Shown piece by piece: positions 7,999 through 16,022 of a stretch of 64,000 bases of DNA. Source of the DNA: Iodobacter sp025352645 (GTDB lineage: Bacteria; Pseudomonadota; Gammaproteobacteria; Burkholderiales; Chitinibacteraceae); the NCBI RefSeq assembly GCF_033446605.1, contig NZ_JAWQUO010000016.1:1-64000 (forward strand), given 5' to 3'. How positions within the stretch are numbered: the first letter of the stretch is position 1; each line of letters starts with the position of its first letter. The translations under genes and the position numbers were made by a program. The notes beneath the pieces were generated by a model. That model was not told the origin of the DNA. It saw only the letters and a list, made by a program, of their open reading frames with translations, and searched no databases.

Positions 7999-8207
7999 TA
8001 CACGGCCACCGCTCTAATTTCCCATACCGCACCCGTCCAAAACGGCCATTTCCCCGCCGCCGGTTCTTTTGGCGCAATAAATGTTGCACCCGCAGGCAGA
8101 AGGTAAACATCCGTTTCTAGTGGGCTACGCTGTGCCAGTGTCGCGCCAAGATATTCGCCGGTTGCCGGATCAAAACTGTGCGCTGCCTTAAAGTTAATTT
8201 GTGCCAT
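7998..8207 (-). CDS. Small phage protein downstream of the spike gene
   Basis: Encodes 69 residues with no membrane helix. The pattern FDPATGEYLG, then LPAGATF and PFWTGAVWEIR, is common in small proteins encoded just after phage tail-fibre or receptor-binding genes. It may aid folding or assembly of the collar-domain protein encoded just upstream. GGGGCC before the ATG is a weak ribosome site. Family assignment is by remembered pattern only. Confidence 0.6.
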   Translation of the reverse strand: MAQINFKAAHSFDPATGEYLGATLAQRSPLETDVYLLPAGATFIAPKEPAAGKWPFWTGAVWEIRAVAV

Positions 8208-8219
8208 ATTTGGCCCCTT

Positions 8220-8747
8220 TTAGTAGTAGATACACGGAAGAAGCGCGATATTGCGCGGGCGGGTTTCACTTCCGCCAACTGCGCCAACAGATGCGGAAGA
8301 GTTAGAAGGCGTTGTTGCAACGTCTCGACCCAATGGAAATGCCAACGTCCCTGCTCCCCCTTGCGCCGCGACCATATTTCCCGCCACCTGATTGCCTTCA
8401 GTCAGTACAAGCGGGTGTTTGTGCCCCTGAATATCCCCGCCCTGACCCGACCCCACCGCCCGCGCCGCATCAATCCCGCGCCCTGCATCGGCAAAGCGTG
8501 GAAACTCGCCGCGTAAATCAGGCAGCGCAAAGGTGGTGTTGCCATCGCCCGCGCCGTACAAAATGCCGATTGCGGCAAATAAATTTGCATAAGCGGTACG
8601 ACTGACTAGCGCACCGTTACACAGCAGCGAGCCGCTGGGCGGGGTTGATCCCGCGTAATGAATAACTTCACCGGCCATCTTTCGCCTTCCGTATGTGTTG
8701 ACTACGCCCACAGTCGATTTGTAGATGCGACGTGTTAGGCGGCCCAT
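8220..8747 (-). CDS. Tail-collar-domain spike protein
   Basis: Encodes 175 residues. From about residue 24 it matches the phage tail collar domain: GEVIHYAGSTPPSG, LLCNGALVSR, then ALPDLRGEFPRF and a C-terminal SETRPRNIALLPCIYY. Such domains usually lie at the tips of receptor-binding fibres. PM2 itself has no tail and binds through spike P1, so this protein probably serves as the vertex spike here. Two starts compete: 8747 overlaps the previous stop (TAATG), while an ATG at 8678 has a strong GGAAGG ribosome site and begins exactly at the domain. The longer form adds a basic 23-residue N-terminus that could attach it to the capsid. Confidence 0.8.
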   Translation of the reverse strand: MGRLTRRIYKSTVGVVNTYGRRKMAGEVIHYAGSTPPSGSLLCNGALVSRTAYANLFAAIGILYGAGDGNTTFALPDLRGEFPRFADAGRGIDAARAVGSGQGGDIQGHKHPLVLTEGNQVAGNMVAAQGGAGTLAFPLGRDVATTPSNSSASVGAVGGSETRPRNIALLPCIYY

Positions 8748-9316
8748 TAGTAAATAATTTCCTGAATTTTGAGTTGTGCGCCCGCAGCATCAGCAATAGC
8801 AACCCAAGCTGCGCCCGCTGCGGTTTCTTCAATCCACAACTCGCCTGCTGCTAGCTTAATAGCCGCATCAACGATATTTAGGCCCGCGCCGCCAATCCAG
8901 ATATTGGCCGTGCTGGTATTAAATAAGCGAAGCGAAGCGCGTGCTACGTTTTGCGGCACAACGACAACTTCCGCCAAGCCCACGATCAACATGGGCTTAT
9001 TTAAAACAGAAAGCGCCGTTACCGCTCTTGAATCGACCTTGCCGGATACTCTGTCATAACCGGCATTAGCATTGCTTGTAATCCCTAGCTTGATGTAACC
9101 GGCTTTGCTATCTACCTCAATGCGATCAAAGTAATTTCCCGCGTCTTGCTTTAGCCAATAACCGGCTTCTACATTGCGGGATTCTTCAATGACACGACCA
9201 CCTTGAAATAAACGAACATTCACAGGGCCGGAGCAATCCAAAATGCGTAAATAGCTGGCCATTTGATTTAATACATACGTGCCATCACTGCTAAAAACCT
9301 GTTCATACGTTTGCAT
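8747..9316 (-). CDS. Predicted minor capsid or spike-base protein
   Basis: Encodes 189 residues with no signal peptide or membrane helix. It looks rich in beta strands and small residues, with two similar-looking halves (about 1-90 and 105-189) that could be two beta-sandwich domains. It lies just upstream of the collar-domain spike, with which it is translationally coupled (TAATG). A role as penton or spike base is a reasonable inference from position; I recognise no family. Confidence 0.6.
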   Translation of the reverse strand: MQTYEQVFSSDGTYVLNQMASYLRILDCSGPVNVRLFQGGRVIEESRNVEAGYWLKQDAGNYFDRIEVDSKAGYIKLGITSNANAGYDRVSGKVDSRAVTALSVLNKPMLIVGLAEVVVVPQNVARASLRLFNTSTANIWIGGAGLNIVDAAIKLAAGELWIEETAAGAAWVAIADAAGAQLKIQEIIY

Positions 9317-9318
9317 AT

Positions 9319-9951
9319 TTAACCCTTTTTAAATACTGCAATTGCGGAAATTGCACCGAGCACATACAGCACGTATTTAAAGTCACCTAAGCCATTGCCT
9401 GTTTTTGCGTTATTCCATGCGTCGGCTACCTGACCATTGGCAATTCTGGCGTTTTCAGCGGTTTTATCCGCCGCAATACTCAATTTATCGGCAAGAATGT
9501 GTCCGAAATCTGTTTCCGCCTTGGCAAATGAATCAGCAAAGTCTTTGCTATTATCAATGGCTCGTTTCGCTAGCATATTGGCTAAGTCGCTATTTTGCGT
9601 CATTGCCTTTTCGCTAATTTGTTGCGATAAATGCGCAGACTGTCCAATTGCATCCATAGCATTAGTGCTAATTTTTACGCCGTAATCATACGCGCCCACA
9701 TTGGCTTTTTCAGCCATATCTAACGCCGCTTTTACCGCCCCATTGTCTGTGGTATTAAATACTCGGTTATCGTTATTGGTTAAATTATGCGAATTATAGC
9801 TAGAATCATGCTGGCTATAATCTTTTACATTGTTGGTTGAATTACTTGTGCTGGTACTTGTATTTTGCGTGTTATTGGTTGTGTTGTAGGTTTGGTTTGT
9901 TGTTGAGTTAGAACTTTTATCCCCCCCGCCAAACATATTAAACCAGCTCAT
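9319..9951 (-). CDS. Asn/Thr/Ser-rich virion membrane protein
   Basis: Encodes 210 residues: residues ~14-60 are almost only Ser, Thr and Asn with a few Gln, Lys and Tyr; residues ~75-180 are helical and Ala-rich; a transmembrane helix lies at ~188-206 (YVLYVLGAISAIAVF), ending KKG. A single C-terminal anchor with a long polar part matches the membrane proteins lying under the capsid in PM2-type virions. Its ATG overlaps the end of the 132-residue gene by four bases. Function is inferred from topology and position. Confidence 0.65.
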   Translation of the reverse strand: MSWFNMFGGGDKSSNSTTNQTYNTTNNTQNTSTSTSNSTNNVKDYSQHDSSYNSHNLTNNDNRVFNTTDNGAVKAALDMAEKANVGAYDYGVKISTNAMDAIGQSAHLSQQISEKAMTQNSDLANMLAKRAIDNSKDFADSFAKAETDFGHILADKLSIAADKTAENARIANGQVADAWNNAKTGNGLGDFKYVLYVLGAISAIAVFKKG

Positions 9952-10346
9952 GATTTAGCCTTTTTTTTCTTAATTATGAACACAGCGCCCACTAACACCA
10001 CGCCCACAATTAAATAAGTCATTAAGCCAGAGTCATCAGCGCTGGCCTGATCACCTGGACTTTTTTTAATGGGCATTTTGTTTAATGGGCCTTTTGGCCC
10101 CGCATTCGCTTCGCTTTCATTTGCGCCCCATTCGGTGTCTTCTTTCCAGAATGCACTTAAAGTGGTTGAATCTCTGCTACTTCTATCTTGCGCAATATTT
10201 TGGCCGCCATCGCCCGATACAATCACATCACCAAATTTAAACTGATTTAAAAATGAGTTTTGTTGCCGACCGCCTGATAAATCAATTTTGTCGCCAATAC
10301 TAGAGCTAGCGCTAATATTGTCAAAATTAAACCCCATTCCTGCCAT
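9948..10346 (-). CDS. Virion membrane protein with C-terminal anchor
   Basis: Encodes 132 residues: a Ser/Gly/Asp/Asn-rich soluble part (1-105) and one transmembrane helix near 110-125 (YLIVGVVLVGAVFII) followed by a KKKKAKS tail. The layout is the same as in the two neighbouring genes and in PM2 inner-membrane structural proteins. It overlaps the next gene by four bases, indicating coupled translation. No family recognised. Confidence 0.65.
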   Translation of the reverse strand: MAGMGFNFDNISASSSIGDKIDLSGGRQQNSFLNQFKFGDVIVSGDGGQNIAQDRSSRDSTTLSAFWKEDTEWGANESEANAGPKGPLNKMPIKKSPGDQASADDSGLMTYLIVGVVLVGAVFIIKKKKAKS

Positions 10347-10389
10347 ATTTATTCCTTTTTAAATAGAGGCCGTAAAACGGCCCCTATTT

Positions 10390-10647
10390 TTATTTATTCA
10401 TAAAATAGACAAGAATTAATACGCCCACTCCAATCATTAGCATTGGCGCGGCTTTTTTGATTGTTGCAGTTGGGCTGGACTCTTCGCCCTTCCTGTGCAC
10501 GCTGCCATCTGGCCCCAGCTCTACTTGGCTATGCGGGTCTTGATAAAACTCCCGATTAATCCAACCATTAGCGGCACTACCCAATACGCCTTGCAGCATA
10601 TCCGTCCAATCTTTGCCCTGTGTGCTATAAACGTTTGTTTCATCCAT
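10390..10647 (-). CDS. Small virion membrane protein
   Basis: Encodes 85 residues: a polar N-terminal ~62 and one C-terminal transmembrane helix (about 66-83, APMLMIGVGVLILVYFM). It lies directly after the major capsid gene with 10 bases between. By comparison with PM2, where several such proteins link membrane and capsid, a structural role is likely. No specific homologue recognised. Confidence 0.65.
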   Translation of the reverse strand: MDETNVYSTQGKDWTDMLQGVLGSAANGWINREFYQDPHSQVELGPDGSVHRKGEESSPTATIKKAAPMLMIGVGVLILVYFMNK

Positions 10648-10657
10648 GTTTAACCCT

Positions 10658-11449
10658 TTATAGATTGGCTAATGGATCAAGATATTCGCCGTATACCATG
10701 ATTGATTCGAGGCCGGACATATACACATTAAATTCCAATGACCCCGCGTTATCAGTGCGCAACATATCATCGTAATTATTATCTGTTGCTGGATCGAAAA
10801 TATAAAAACCGGCTTGCGGGGTTTTACGATTTTCTTTTTGCCAAAATTCATTGACCGGCTTAGTGGTGTCATGAATGACCACACCATTCTTTTTAATTTC
10901 TAAGCCGGTGCAATTGGCTGATTTAATATAAACCCGCTTAATCATCGTGCCATTGGGGCCATACGGCAAAGCAATAGGCCACTTGCCCGCTCCGCCAATG
11001 TTGACAGGATATTTAAGCAGTTTATTTAAAACGCCGATATCGGCAGGCCCAGACGTGAACGACCAGCATTCAAGCGTCGGTGCAACGGCTGTGCCTGCGA
11101 TATCAACCTCAAGCATGACGCTATTAACGCCACGCGCTGTCCCTAGTGCGCCAATGGATTGGCCCACACGATCCCTAGCGAAAATCTCAGTGAAATCAAC
11201 GGTTAAAATATTGGCGTCGGTCGCCATGCCGGAATAAGCATTAAATGCTTCTAACGTAATGCCATCTGCCTGATGGATTAGCTTGCCATTTACTTTTACG
11301 CGAATATCGGTGATGTGCGTTTTATTAAAAGTTGTCCCTGTCATGCGCAAATATAAGCGCTCATAAGTAGGCCCGCACGGTAAAGATAGTGACGCCGTAG
11401 AGCCTGCTACGACGTTCATAAATGGCATTTCTTTTTTCTGCATTGTCAT
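10658..11449 (-). CDS. Major capsid protein, PM2 P2-like double jelly roll
   Basis: Encodes 263 residues; PM2 P2, as I remember it, is about 269. The two align along their length in order: NVVAG versus NVAAG near the start, LPCGPTYE versus LPIGQTYE, ITDIRVKVNGKLI versus IKNVRVELDGRLL, GALGTARG versus FALGTVGL, then LPYGPNG...VYIKSANCTGLEIKKNG versus LPRPVGY...IHIKAAGVDAVEFQIDG. The repeated pattern at ~15 and ~155 fits two jelly-roll domains per chain, which trimerise into capsomers. The ribosome site AAAAGGCG precedes the ATG. This gene is the main evidence that the element is PM2-like and not a filamentous or tailed phage. Confidence 0.85.
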   Translation of the reverse strand: MTMQKKEMPFMNVVAGSTASLSLPCGPTYERLYLRMTGTTFNKTHITDIRVKVNGKLIHQADGITLEAFNAYSGMATDANILTVDFTEIFARDRVGQSIGALGTARGVNSVMLEVDIAGTAVAPTLECWSFTSGPADIGVLNKLLKYPVNIGGAGKWPIALPYGPNGTMIKRVYIKSANCTGLEIKKNGVVIHDTTKPVNEFWQKENRKTPQAGFYIFDPATDNNYDDMLRTDNAGSLEFNVYMSGLESIMVYGEYLDPLANL

Positions 11450-11465
11450 AGCAAGCGCCTTTTAA

Positions 11466-11570
11466 TTAAGCTTTTTTTGTATCAAAAACGATATCGCGCA
11501 ACGCAGCAACACGGCAAACCACCGCGATTACACCTACGATAAGTAAAGCGCTTTTTACTGTTGAATTCAT
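11466..11570 (-). CDS. 34-residue hydrophobic peptide, first gene of late operon
   Basis: A short ORF of 34 residues with one transmembrane segment (about 8-24, ALLIVGVIAVVCRVAAL) and charged ends. AAGGGGC lies 8 bases before the ATG, and the major capsid gene follows after 16 bases. PM2 also encodes very small membrane proteins in its virion. The good ribosome site and operon position support a real gene despite its size. Confidence 0.6.
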   Translation of the reverse strand: MNSTVKSALLIVGVIAVVCRVAALRDIVFDTKKA

Positions 11571-11646
11571 TTGCAGCCCCTTGGCTAAATTAATTAAAAC
11601 TGATTAAGAGCCTGCATATTCAATGATATTTTTTAGAAAGAAAATA

Positions 11647-11696
11647 GGCCATTTTTGGCCCTTTTACCCGTCCTATACGGGTAAAACACGCGTGTT
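11647..11696. promoter_or_regulatory. Inverted-repeat cluster at the head of the late operon
   Basis: Three inverted repeats are packed into 50 bases between the two minus-strand blocks: GGCCA/TGGCC at 11647-11660; TTTTACCCGT (11662-11671) with its exact complement at 11677-11686; and a 12-base palindrome AACACGCGTGTT at 11685-11696. They lie upstream of the late-operon start at 11570. In PM2 the late promoter is switched on by phage-encoded activators, so these are candidate operators. I cannot place the promoter with confidence. Confidence 0.5.
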
Positions 11697-11736
11697 ATAC
11701 GCCCCCATTTATTTGCAAATTAAGGCGAAAAAGATG

Positions 11737-11766
11737 AAAAAAAACGCCACAGAGTGTGACGTTTTT
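11737..11766 (-). terminator. Rho-independent terminator after the packaging ATPase gene
   Basis: On the minus strand AAAACGTCACA, a 3-base loop and TGTGGCGTTTT (one G-T pair) are followed by a run of T. It directly follows the ATPase stop at 11769 and separates the replication block from the late operon. Confidence 0.85.
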
Positions 11767-11768
11767 GA

Positions 11769-12443
11769 TTAACGAAAGGCGAGCTTGCCGCGTGTGATTT
11801 CGCGTAGACGTGTGTTTTTTTCGATAAAGTGAAAATCAGGCATATCTAAAATCTCTTGCGCCGGTACGCCTAAAATGCCCGCCATTTTCTTGGCGTGGAT
11901 GGGCTCGTTTAACCGGCCACACCGAATCAGCGTGGCGTTACCGAAAAACTTTTTATCAATATCGGCTGGGGTTTGACTAAGCCCATAAATGGTAAGCCCC
12001 TGAGTACGCCCTTGGGTGGTGCATTTTTTCCAACCTGCGACGGCGAATGTAGGGCTTGTAACTTCTGCCAATTCTTCCGCGACCAGCGTAAGCCGCCCAA
12101 GATGAAAAGCGGCCATACAAAACAAGTCAAATAACTTGGCCATTTGCTTGCTGTTTCCATAAGGAACCAACGCCAATCTAAAAGACTCTGACGCACGCGC
12201 CAATTTAACCAGCTCTTCCAGAGAGTGAACGGCGCGGGCGTGGCCTTCTTCTGCGAATTCCCCCTTCGTGTCCCACACCAGAACGCGTGTGGGTTTGTGC
12301 TGACGTAGCTGCTGCATAACATAGCTGGTTTTTCCTGATCCTGACGCGCCTAAAACGGCCTGAATATTGGCCTCGTTCATACGCCCAATAGTGGGCGTAG
12401 AAGAGGCGTGTTTTACGGGTGTTTTAGTGTCTGGCTTGTTCAT
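11769..12443 (-). CDS. Genome-packaging ATPase, PM2 P9-like
   Basis: Encodes 224 residues from the ATG at 12443, close to the ~225 of PM2 P9. The longer ORF from 12533 would overlap the upstream gene by 110 bases and add 30 very basic residues, so I reject it. Walker A is GASGSGKT (32-39) and a Walker B-like strand LTLVAEEL (118-125) carries the acidic residues; a later YGLSQTP resembles the conserved motif of the FtsK/HerA packaging ATPase group. In PM2-type phages this enzyme drives DNA packaging. It closes the replication block instead of lying with the capsid genes. A Zot-like ATPase of a filamentous phage is the main alternative, made unlikely by the capsid gene. Confidence 0.82.
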   Translation of the reverse strand: MNKPDTKTPVKHASSTPTIGRMNEANIQAVLGASGSGKTSYVMQQLRQHKPTRVLVWDTKGEFAEEGHARAVHSLEELVKLARASESFRLALVPYGNSKQMAKLFDLFCMAAFHLGRLTLVAEELAEVTSPTFAVAGWKKCTTQGRTQGLTIYGLSQTPADIDKKFFGNATLIRCGRLNEPIHAKKMAGILGVPAQEILDMPDFHFIEKNTRLREITRGKLAFR

Positions 12444-12882
12444 TTGCCGCCGCTTCTTTTTCCGCCTGTTCTTTGGCCGCGGCACGGTCCTGGCGCACGC
12501 CCTTAATGGTTTCCTGTGCAATCGGTAGCGCAACCACCGCCAAACCGATTTCTGGCCCCCACTTTTCCAGAATGCCGCCGCTTGATAGATTGTATTTTGC
12601 GAGTAGCGGGCCAGCAGCTACCGCGATGCGTTCAATTCGGTCGTCTGTGTAAATCGCAGCAAGGCTGGGGTAGATGCCTACAAACGACTCCCGCGCTATG
12701 GTTAGAATCATTTTTGCCTCATTGGCGTGGGTATCATCCATGTGAACCACATCAGGTACGCCACCGCCACCGGCCATGCCGCCAATTTCAGAATCTAGCG
12801 CACCGGCTTGTTTTTCGATATGTGCTAGTGCGTCATAACCGCCGTATGCTGCTGCTGGGTCTTGCTGTGCTGTGTTTTCCAA
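12424..12882 (-). CDS. Prophage protein of unknown function
   Basis: Encodes 152 residues: a Gly/Ala-rich N-terminal ~45, a central part with FVGIYPSLAAIYTDDRIERI, a mildly hydrophobic stretch near 112-126 (GPEIGLAVVALPIAQE) and a highly charged Ala/Glu/Lys C-terminal helix. The hydrophobic stretch could be a weak membrane segment. It overlaps the ATPase start by 20 bases, suggesting coupled translation and perhaps a shared role in packaging. No family recognised. Confidence 0.65.
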   Translation of the reverse strand: MENTAQQDPAAAYGGYDALAHIEKQAGALDSEIGGMAGGGGVPDVVHMDDTHANEAKMILTIARESFVGIYPSLAAIYTDDRIERIAVAAGPLLAKYNLSSGGILEKWGPEIGLAVVALPIAQETIKGVRQDRAAAKEQAEKEAAANEQARH

Positions 12883-12892
12883 GATTTACTTC

Positions 12893-13156
12893 CTAAAGTG
12901 AGAGGTCAAAAAAAGATTTTTTTGGTTGGGCCGGAACGGGTGCAGCCACCCCAACAGGATTTGCAGGAATATCAGAAACAACCGGATTCATTTTTAAACG
13001 GATATGGCCGTCTGCTACTTTGCCGAAGGCTTGCATTTTGTTGTCGCAAAAGTTGCAAGTCACAATAGCCAGCCCGTTAGATTGCTCTTTGACGGGTACG
13101 ACTTCGCCGCAGCATGTGCATTTCATGCGGCCTATGATTTTCATTGCTTTAGCCAT
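12893..13156 (-). CDS. Small zinc-ribbon protein
   Basis: Encodes 87 residues. Two cysteine pairs about 20 residues apart, CTCCGE (near 14-17) and CNFC (near 34-37), form a likely zinc ribbon of the CxxC-CxxC type. The C-terminal half is Pro/Val/Ala-rich and ends KSFFDLSL. Zinc ribbons of this size often bind DNA or RNA; PM2 has small transcription activators, and this could be the functional counterpart. It overlaps its upstream neighbour by 8 bases. Confidence 0.65.
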   Translation of the reverse strand: MAKAMKIIGRMKCTCCGEVVPVKEQSNGLAIVTCNFCDNKMQAFGKVADGHIRLKMNPVVSDIPANPVGVAAPVPAQPKKSFFDLSL

Positions 13157-13376
13157 GGGTCAAAATCCCCAAACGGCGTTCTAGTTCTAAAAGCCTGACT
13201 TCTAGTGCGTTTATTTGCCTTTGCTGTGATTGTGTAATTGACACTAAATCACGAATAGACCCTTTCAAATCCAATATTTCCATTGATGCAACATCCGAAA
13301 AAGCAAAAGCCTTTTCTCTTATATTAAGCATGTTTGCACCGCGCAAATCGCTAAGCGCTCTTGTTAAATAATCCAT
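13149..13376 (-). CDS. Small coiled-coil protein
   Basis: Encodes 75 residues. The C-terminal ~40 show heptad-like Leu/Ile spacing (QRQINALEVRLLELERRLGIL), a probable short coiled coil for oligomerisation. The gene overlaps the end of the replication gene by 26 bases and the start of the zinc-ribbon gene by 8. It may assist replication or be a regulator; no family recognised. Confidence 0.55.
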   Translation of the reverse strand: MDYLTRALSDLRGANMLNIREKAFAFSDVASMEILDLKGSIRDLVSITQSQQRQINALEVRLLELERRLGILTHG

Positions 13377-15267
13377 TTGCTAACCTCTGTTTAATTAAAA
13401 AACGTGTTTTTTCGCTGATAAGGCCATTTTTAATAATGGGCTTGCCGTTTTTGTCGCGGTTTTTCGCGTCTGCTGAATCTTTCCATGCGGGCTTGTATTG
13501 CCAAGCGTTCGGATTGAGCTGCTGCAGCTCTTTTTTGAAGTAGAAGGCTTGTTGTTTTAGATATATTTCGATTGATTCAACTTGGCGCTTGGTAATCTCT
13601 CTAACCGGCTCATTGGGTAAAACAGGGATAGTTATTGCCACGGGTCCAAGACTGCGCGCTCCGCTTGCCAAAACCAAACCAGAATTAAAACCAACATCAA
13701 GGCGCTTTGCGCCCCAATTCACAACCCAAGAATCCTTTACGCGCTTAAATTCACCGGTTGCAGGATTGACTACTTCTTTCACGTCACGCGTTAACACCTG
13801 CGCACCGGTACGCGCATTTTTTAGGCCAATCAAGTCTTGTACTTCTTCGCCGTAGCAATTGGCCCGCACCAGCTTTACCGGCTCAATCTTGTCAGCGCGA
13901 ACGGCGCGGATGAAGGCGGCATAATCGCCCACATCAGCAGCAACAAAAGCGGCCTGATTGACTTTTCCCACGGCGATCAATTGCGCCGCGTCGTCACGAA
14001 TACCCGACAATTTAGCGAACACATCAGCACGGCCAGCTTGCCTTGCTTCTTTCGCTGCCAGTGCCAAAGGCGCGGCATGGCCCGCCAAAATGGCCCGAGC
14101 TGGCCCGTCTGTGTCGGCTTGATCTATCAAGGCTTCTACAGCCTTCTTTTGGCGATGAAAGCGGCGTAATTCACGGTACTGGCCGACTTTTTCCGCGCCA
14201 AATAATTGAAACTGACGAATGCCCCACATAGAGGCCCAAACCACAGCACGGATCGCGCCCTCTTCTGCGCCGGTTTGCGCTTCCCAATCACCGCCGTCTA
14301 TGGCTTCGCCGTCGGCTTTTTTACCGTCAATGTTTTTAGCAATATATGCAGCGGCATAGGCCACAGCATCGCCACGCTTTGGGTCGATTGGCTTGATATC
14401 TACACGGCGCTTTTTTGCGCCTTCTTCGTGCTTGTCTTCGCGCATGGCTTCACGGCGGATAATTGCCAGCGTCTTCTTTACGTGTTCAGGCAGAACGAAA
14501 ACAATCAGATGCCAGTGTGGCGTTCCGTCGTGATGCGGCTCAGTAGCACGGAAGCCGAACAGAGGCGGCAAGCCTTTCTTGGCTAAGTAGTTGCGCATGG
14601 CTTGGAAAATATCGCCCAAATAGTTGGCGGTATCTTTTGGGCTGGCCCCGTTCCATTTTTCGTTCTCGACTGCATGGCCACGGTCTACGGTCATGCGGTG
14701 GTATTTACTTGGCGCGGTGATTGCTATTGCAAAGCCTGTCATGCCCTCTTCTTTTGCAATTGCTTGCAAGCCTTTAACCCGCGTAAAGAATTCACCGCGC
14801 TTAATGTTGGAATTTGAAACACTGCCTTCAATCGCTTTTGCAAGATCAATTTCTTGCCCAGCGCCATTGCTGATTGTTGCCATTTCTATGGCTTTTTGTG
14901 CACGCTTACGACGCCGCATCATGCGTCTAAGGCTTAATTCTGAAATATAAGGAGAGATTCTTAGGCCAACATTGCCAGCCCGCAGCATTTCATGCTCGCA
15001 ATGGCGGATGCTCATTACTTGCAGTTGCCTACGCCACCATTTAGCCACCGGCAAGCGGCAAATTAGCTTAGCGGCTTCTTTTTTGTCATCAATATCAAAG
15101 CCTGCAAGAATAGCGGCTTCGGAAAGCGCAACATCTGGCCCTTGGTTTTGAATTAGCTTTGCAAAATCCTTGGCGATCTTTTCCGCCTTGTGCGCCAGCT
15201 CATCATCTGAGTGGGGCAAAGTGGCGGCAAAGTGCGCGCGGATTGCTGAAAGCGGTAAATCGCTCAT
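13351..15267 (-). CDS. Rolling-circle replication initiator, HUH endonuclease (phage GPA family)
   Basis: Encodes 638 residues, about the length of PM2 P12. The HUH metal-binding motif is HWHLIVF at 251-257, preceded by FRATEPHHDG. Two catalytic tyrosines follow in AYAAAYIAK: Y304 and Y308, with K311. Two tyrosines mark superfamily I Rep proteins such as phiX174 gpA and P2 gpA, which nick the origin, stay covalently bound and re-ligate after one round. It should start rolling-circle replication of the circular phage genome; I could not place the origin, which often lies inside the rep gene. The start codon overlaps the stop of the gene before it by four bases. Confidence 0.9.
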   Translation of the reverse strand: MSDLPLSAIRAHFAATLPHSDDELAHKAEKIAKDFAKLIQNQGPDVALSEAAILAGFDIDDKKEAAKLICRLPVAKWWRRQLQVMSIRHCEHEMLRAGNVGLRISPYISELSLRRMMRRRKRAQKAIEMATISNGAGQEIDLAKAIEGSVSNSNIKRGEFFTRVKGLQAIAKEEGMTGFAIAITAPSKYHRMTVDRGHAVENEKWNGASPKDTANYLGDIFQAMRNYLAKKGLPPLFGFRATEPHHDGTPHWHLIVFVLPEHVKKTLAIIRREAMREDKHEEGAKKRRVDIKPIDPKRGDAVAYAAAYIAKNIDGKKADGEAIDGGDWEAQTGAEEGAIRAVVWASMWGIRQFQLFGAEKVGQYRELRRFHRQKKAVEALIDQADTDGPARAILAGHAAPLALAAKEARQAGRADVFAKLSGIRDDAAQLIAVGKVNQAAFVAADVGDYAAFIRAVRADKIEPVKLVRANCYGEEVQDLIGLKNARTGAQVLTRDVKEVVNPATGEFKRVKDSWVVNWGAKRLDVGFNSGLVLASGARSLGPVAITIPVLPNEPVREITKRQVESIEIYLKQQAFYFKKELQQLNPNAWQYKPAWKDSADAKNRDKNGKPIIKNGLISEKTRFLIKQRLANGLFNKSA

Positions 15268-15644
15268 GCTGCGCGAGACTTCACAAAACCAGCGGCGCGA
15301 GCGTGCCAGCTTTTAGCAAACGCATCTTCTACGCCTTTAATCATCATGCCCATTTCCATGCGCATGCGATCAAAGCCCTCAAAATCGACAGGCAAATTCT
15401 GACTTACTGCAAACTCATGACGTTCAATAATGACGTTGTGCAGCTTAAGCAAATACTCTTTAATCCTGACAAGCGACTGCTCTTGTGAGTCGCTTAGCGC
15501 ATCAGCAGTAGAAAGCCCCGCCTTTTGCACTGGCTTGAATGGTTTTTGTGCTTTATTGATTGGCGTGACATTCTGGAAGCTCGAAACCTTGGTGACAAGT
15601 TGGGCACGGGCGAAAGCAGCGGGTGAAATATCGCAAGGGTTCAT
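15264..15644 (-). CDS. Prophage early protein of unknown function
   Basis: Encodes 126 residues with no signal peptide or membrane segment. The centre (about 55-110) is probably helical (QSLVRIKEYLLKLHNVIIERHEF, then FDRMRMEMGMMIKGVEDAF written here in parts). It is tightly packed: 2 bases after the gene before it and a 4-base overlap with the replication gene, so it probably belongs to the replication block. No family recognised. Confidence 0.6.
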   Translation of the reverse strand: MNPCDISPAAFARAQLVTKVSSFQNVTPINKAQKPFKPVQKAGLSTADALSDSQEQSLVRIKEYLLKLHNVIIERHEFAVSQNLPVDFEGFDRMRMEMGMMIKGVEDAFAKSWHARAAGFVKSRAA

Positions 15645-15646
15645 GC

Positions 15647-16000
15647 TTATTTGCCCTTTACAGCAATAACAAGGTTTTCACTCACATAGGCAGCAGGCCC
15701 AATGAACTCGCTTTCAAGAAAGCATTTGATGATGTGATTCCCGTCAATCGTGTGGATGGTTAGATAAAAAATAAATTCCCCGTTTTGATCGTAAATTACC
15801 TTGCTTTGTGAGGTGCCAATCACCTCCTTACACACCGTTGCAAATGACATATAGATATCCACTGTGCTTTCGCTAGACTTGCTGTGTTTAACGCGTCCCT
15901 GACGCGTCACTGATGCCCCTATGTTAGCGACCATTGCGGGTACCGCAACCCGTGTGCGTTCCCGTTGCCTTTGCCTATTTCTTGTGCCAAAACGCATCAT
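15647..16000 (-). CDS. First gene of the prophage replication block, unknown
   Basis: Encodes 117 residues: an Arg-rich N-terminal ~18 (RNRQRQRERTR), then a beta-rich part (about 55-115). Its start lies only 22 bases from the divergent regulator gene, so the two promoters must overlap each other or the coding ends. An internal ATG at 15934 would give a 95-residue form without the Arg-rich tail; AGG close to the 16000 start favours the longer form slightly. No family recognised; a DNA-binding or replication accessory role is possible. Confidence 0.55.
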   Translation of the reverse strand: MMRFGTRNRQRQRERTRVAVPAMVANIGASVTRQGRVKHSKSSESTVDIYMSFATVCKEVIGTSQSKVIYDQNGEFIFYLTIHTIDGNHIIKCFLESEFIGPAAYVSENLVIAVKGK

Positions 16001-16022
16001 TACCTGATCTGGAACTAATAAA

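Noticed and set aside
12444..12533. Longer N-terminus of the packaging ATPase
   Set aside because: It would overlap the upstream gene by 110 bases and adds an atypical Arg/Lys-rich stretch.
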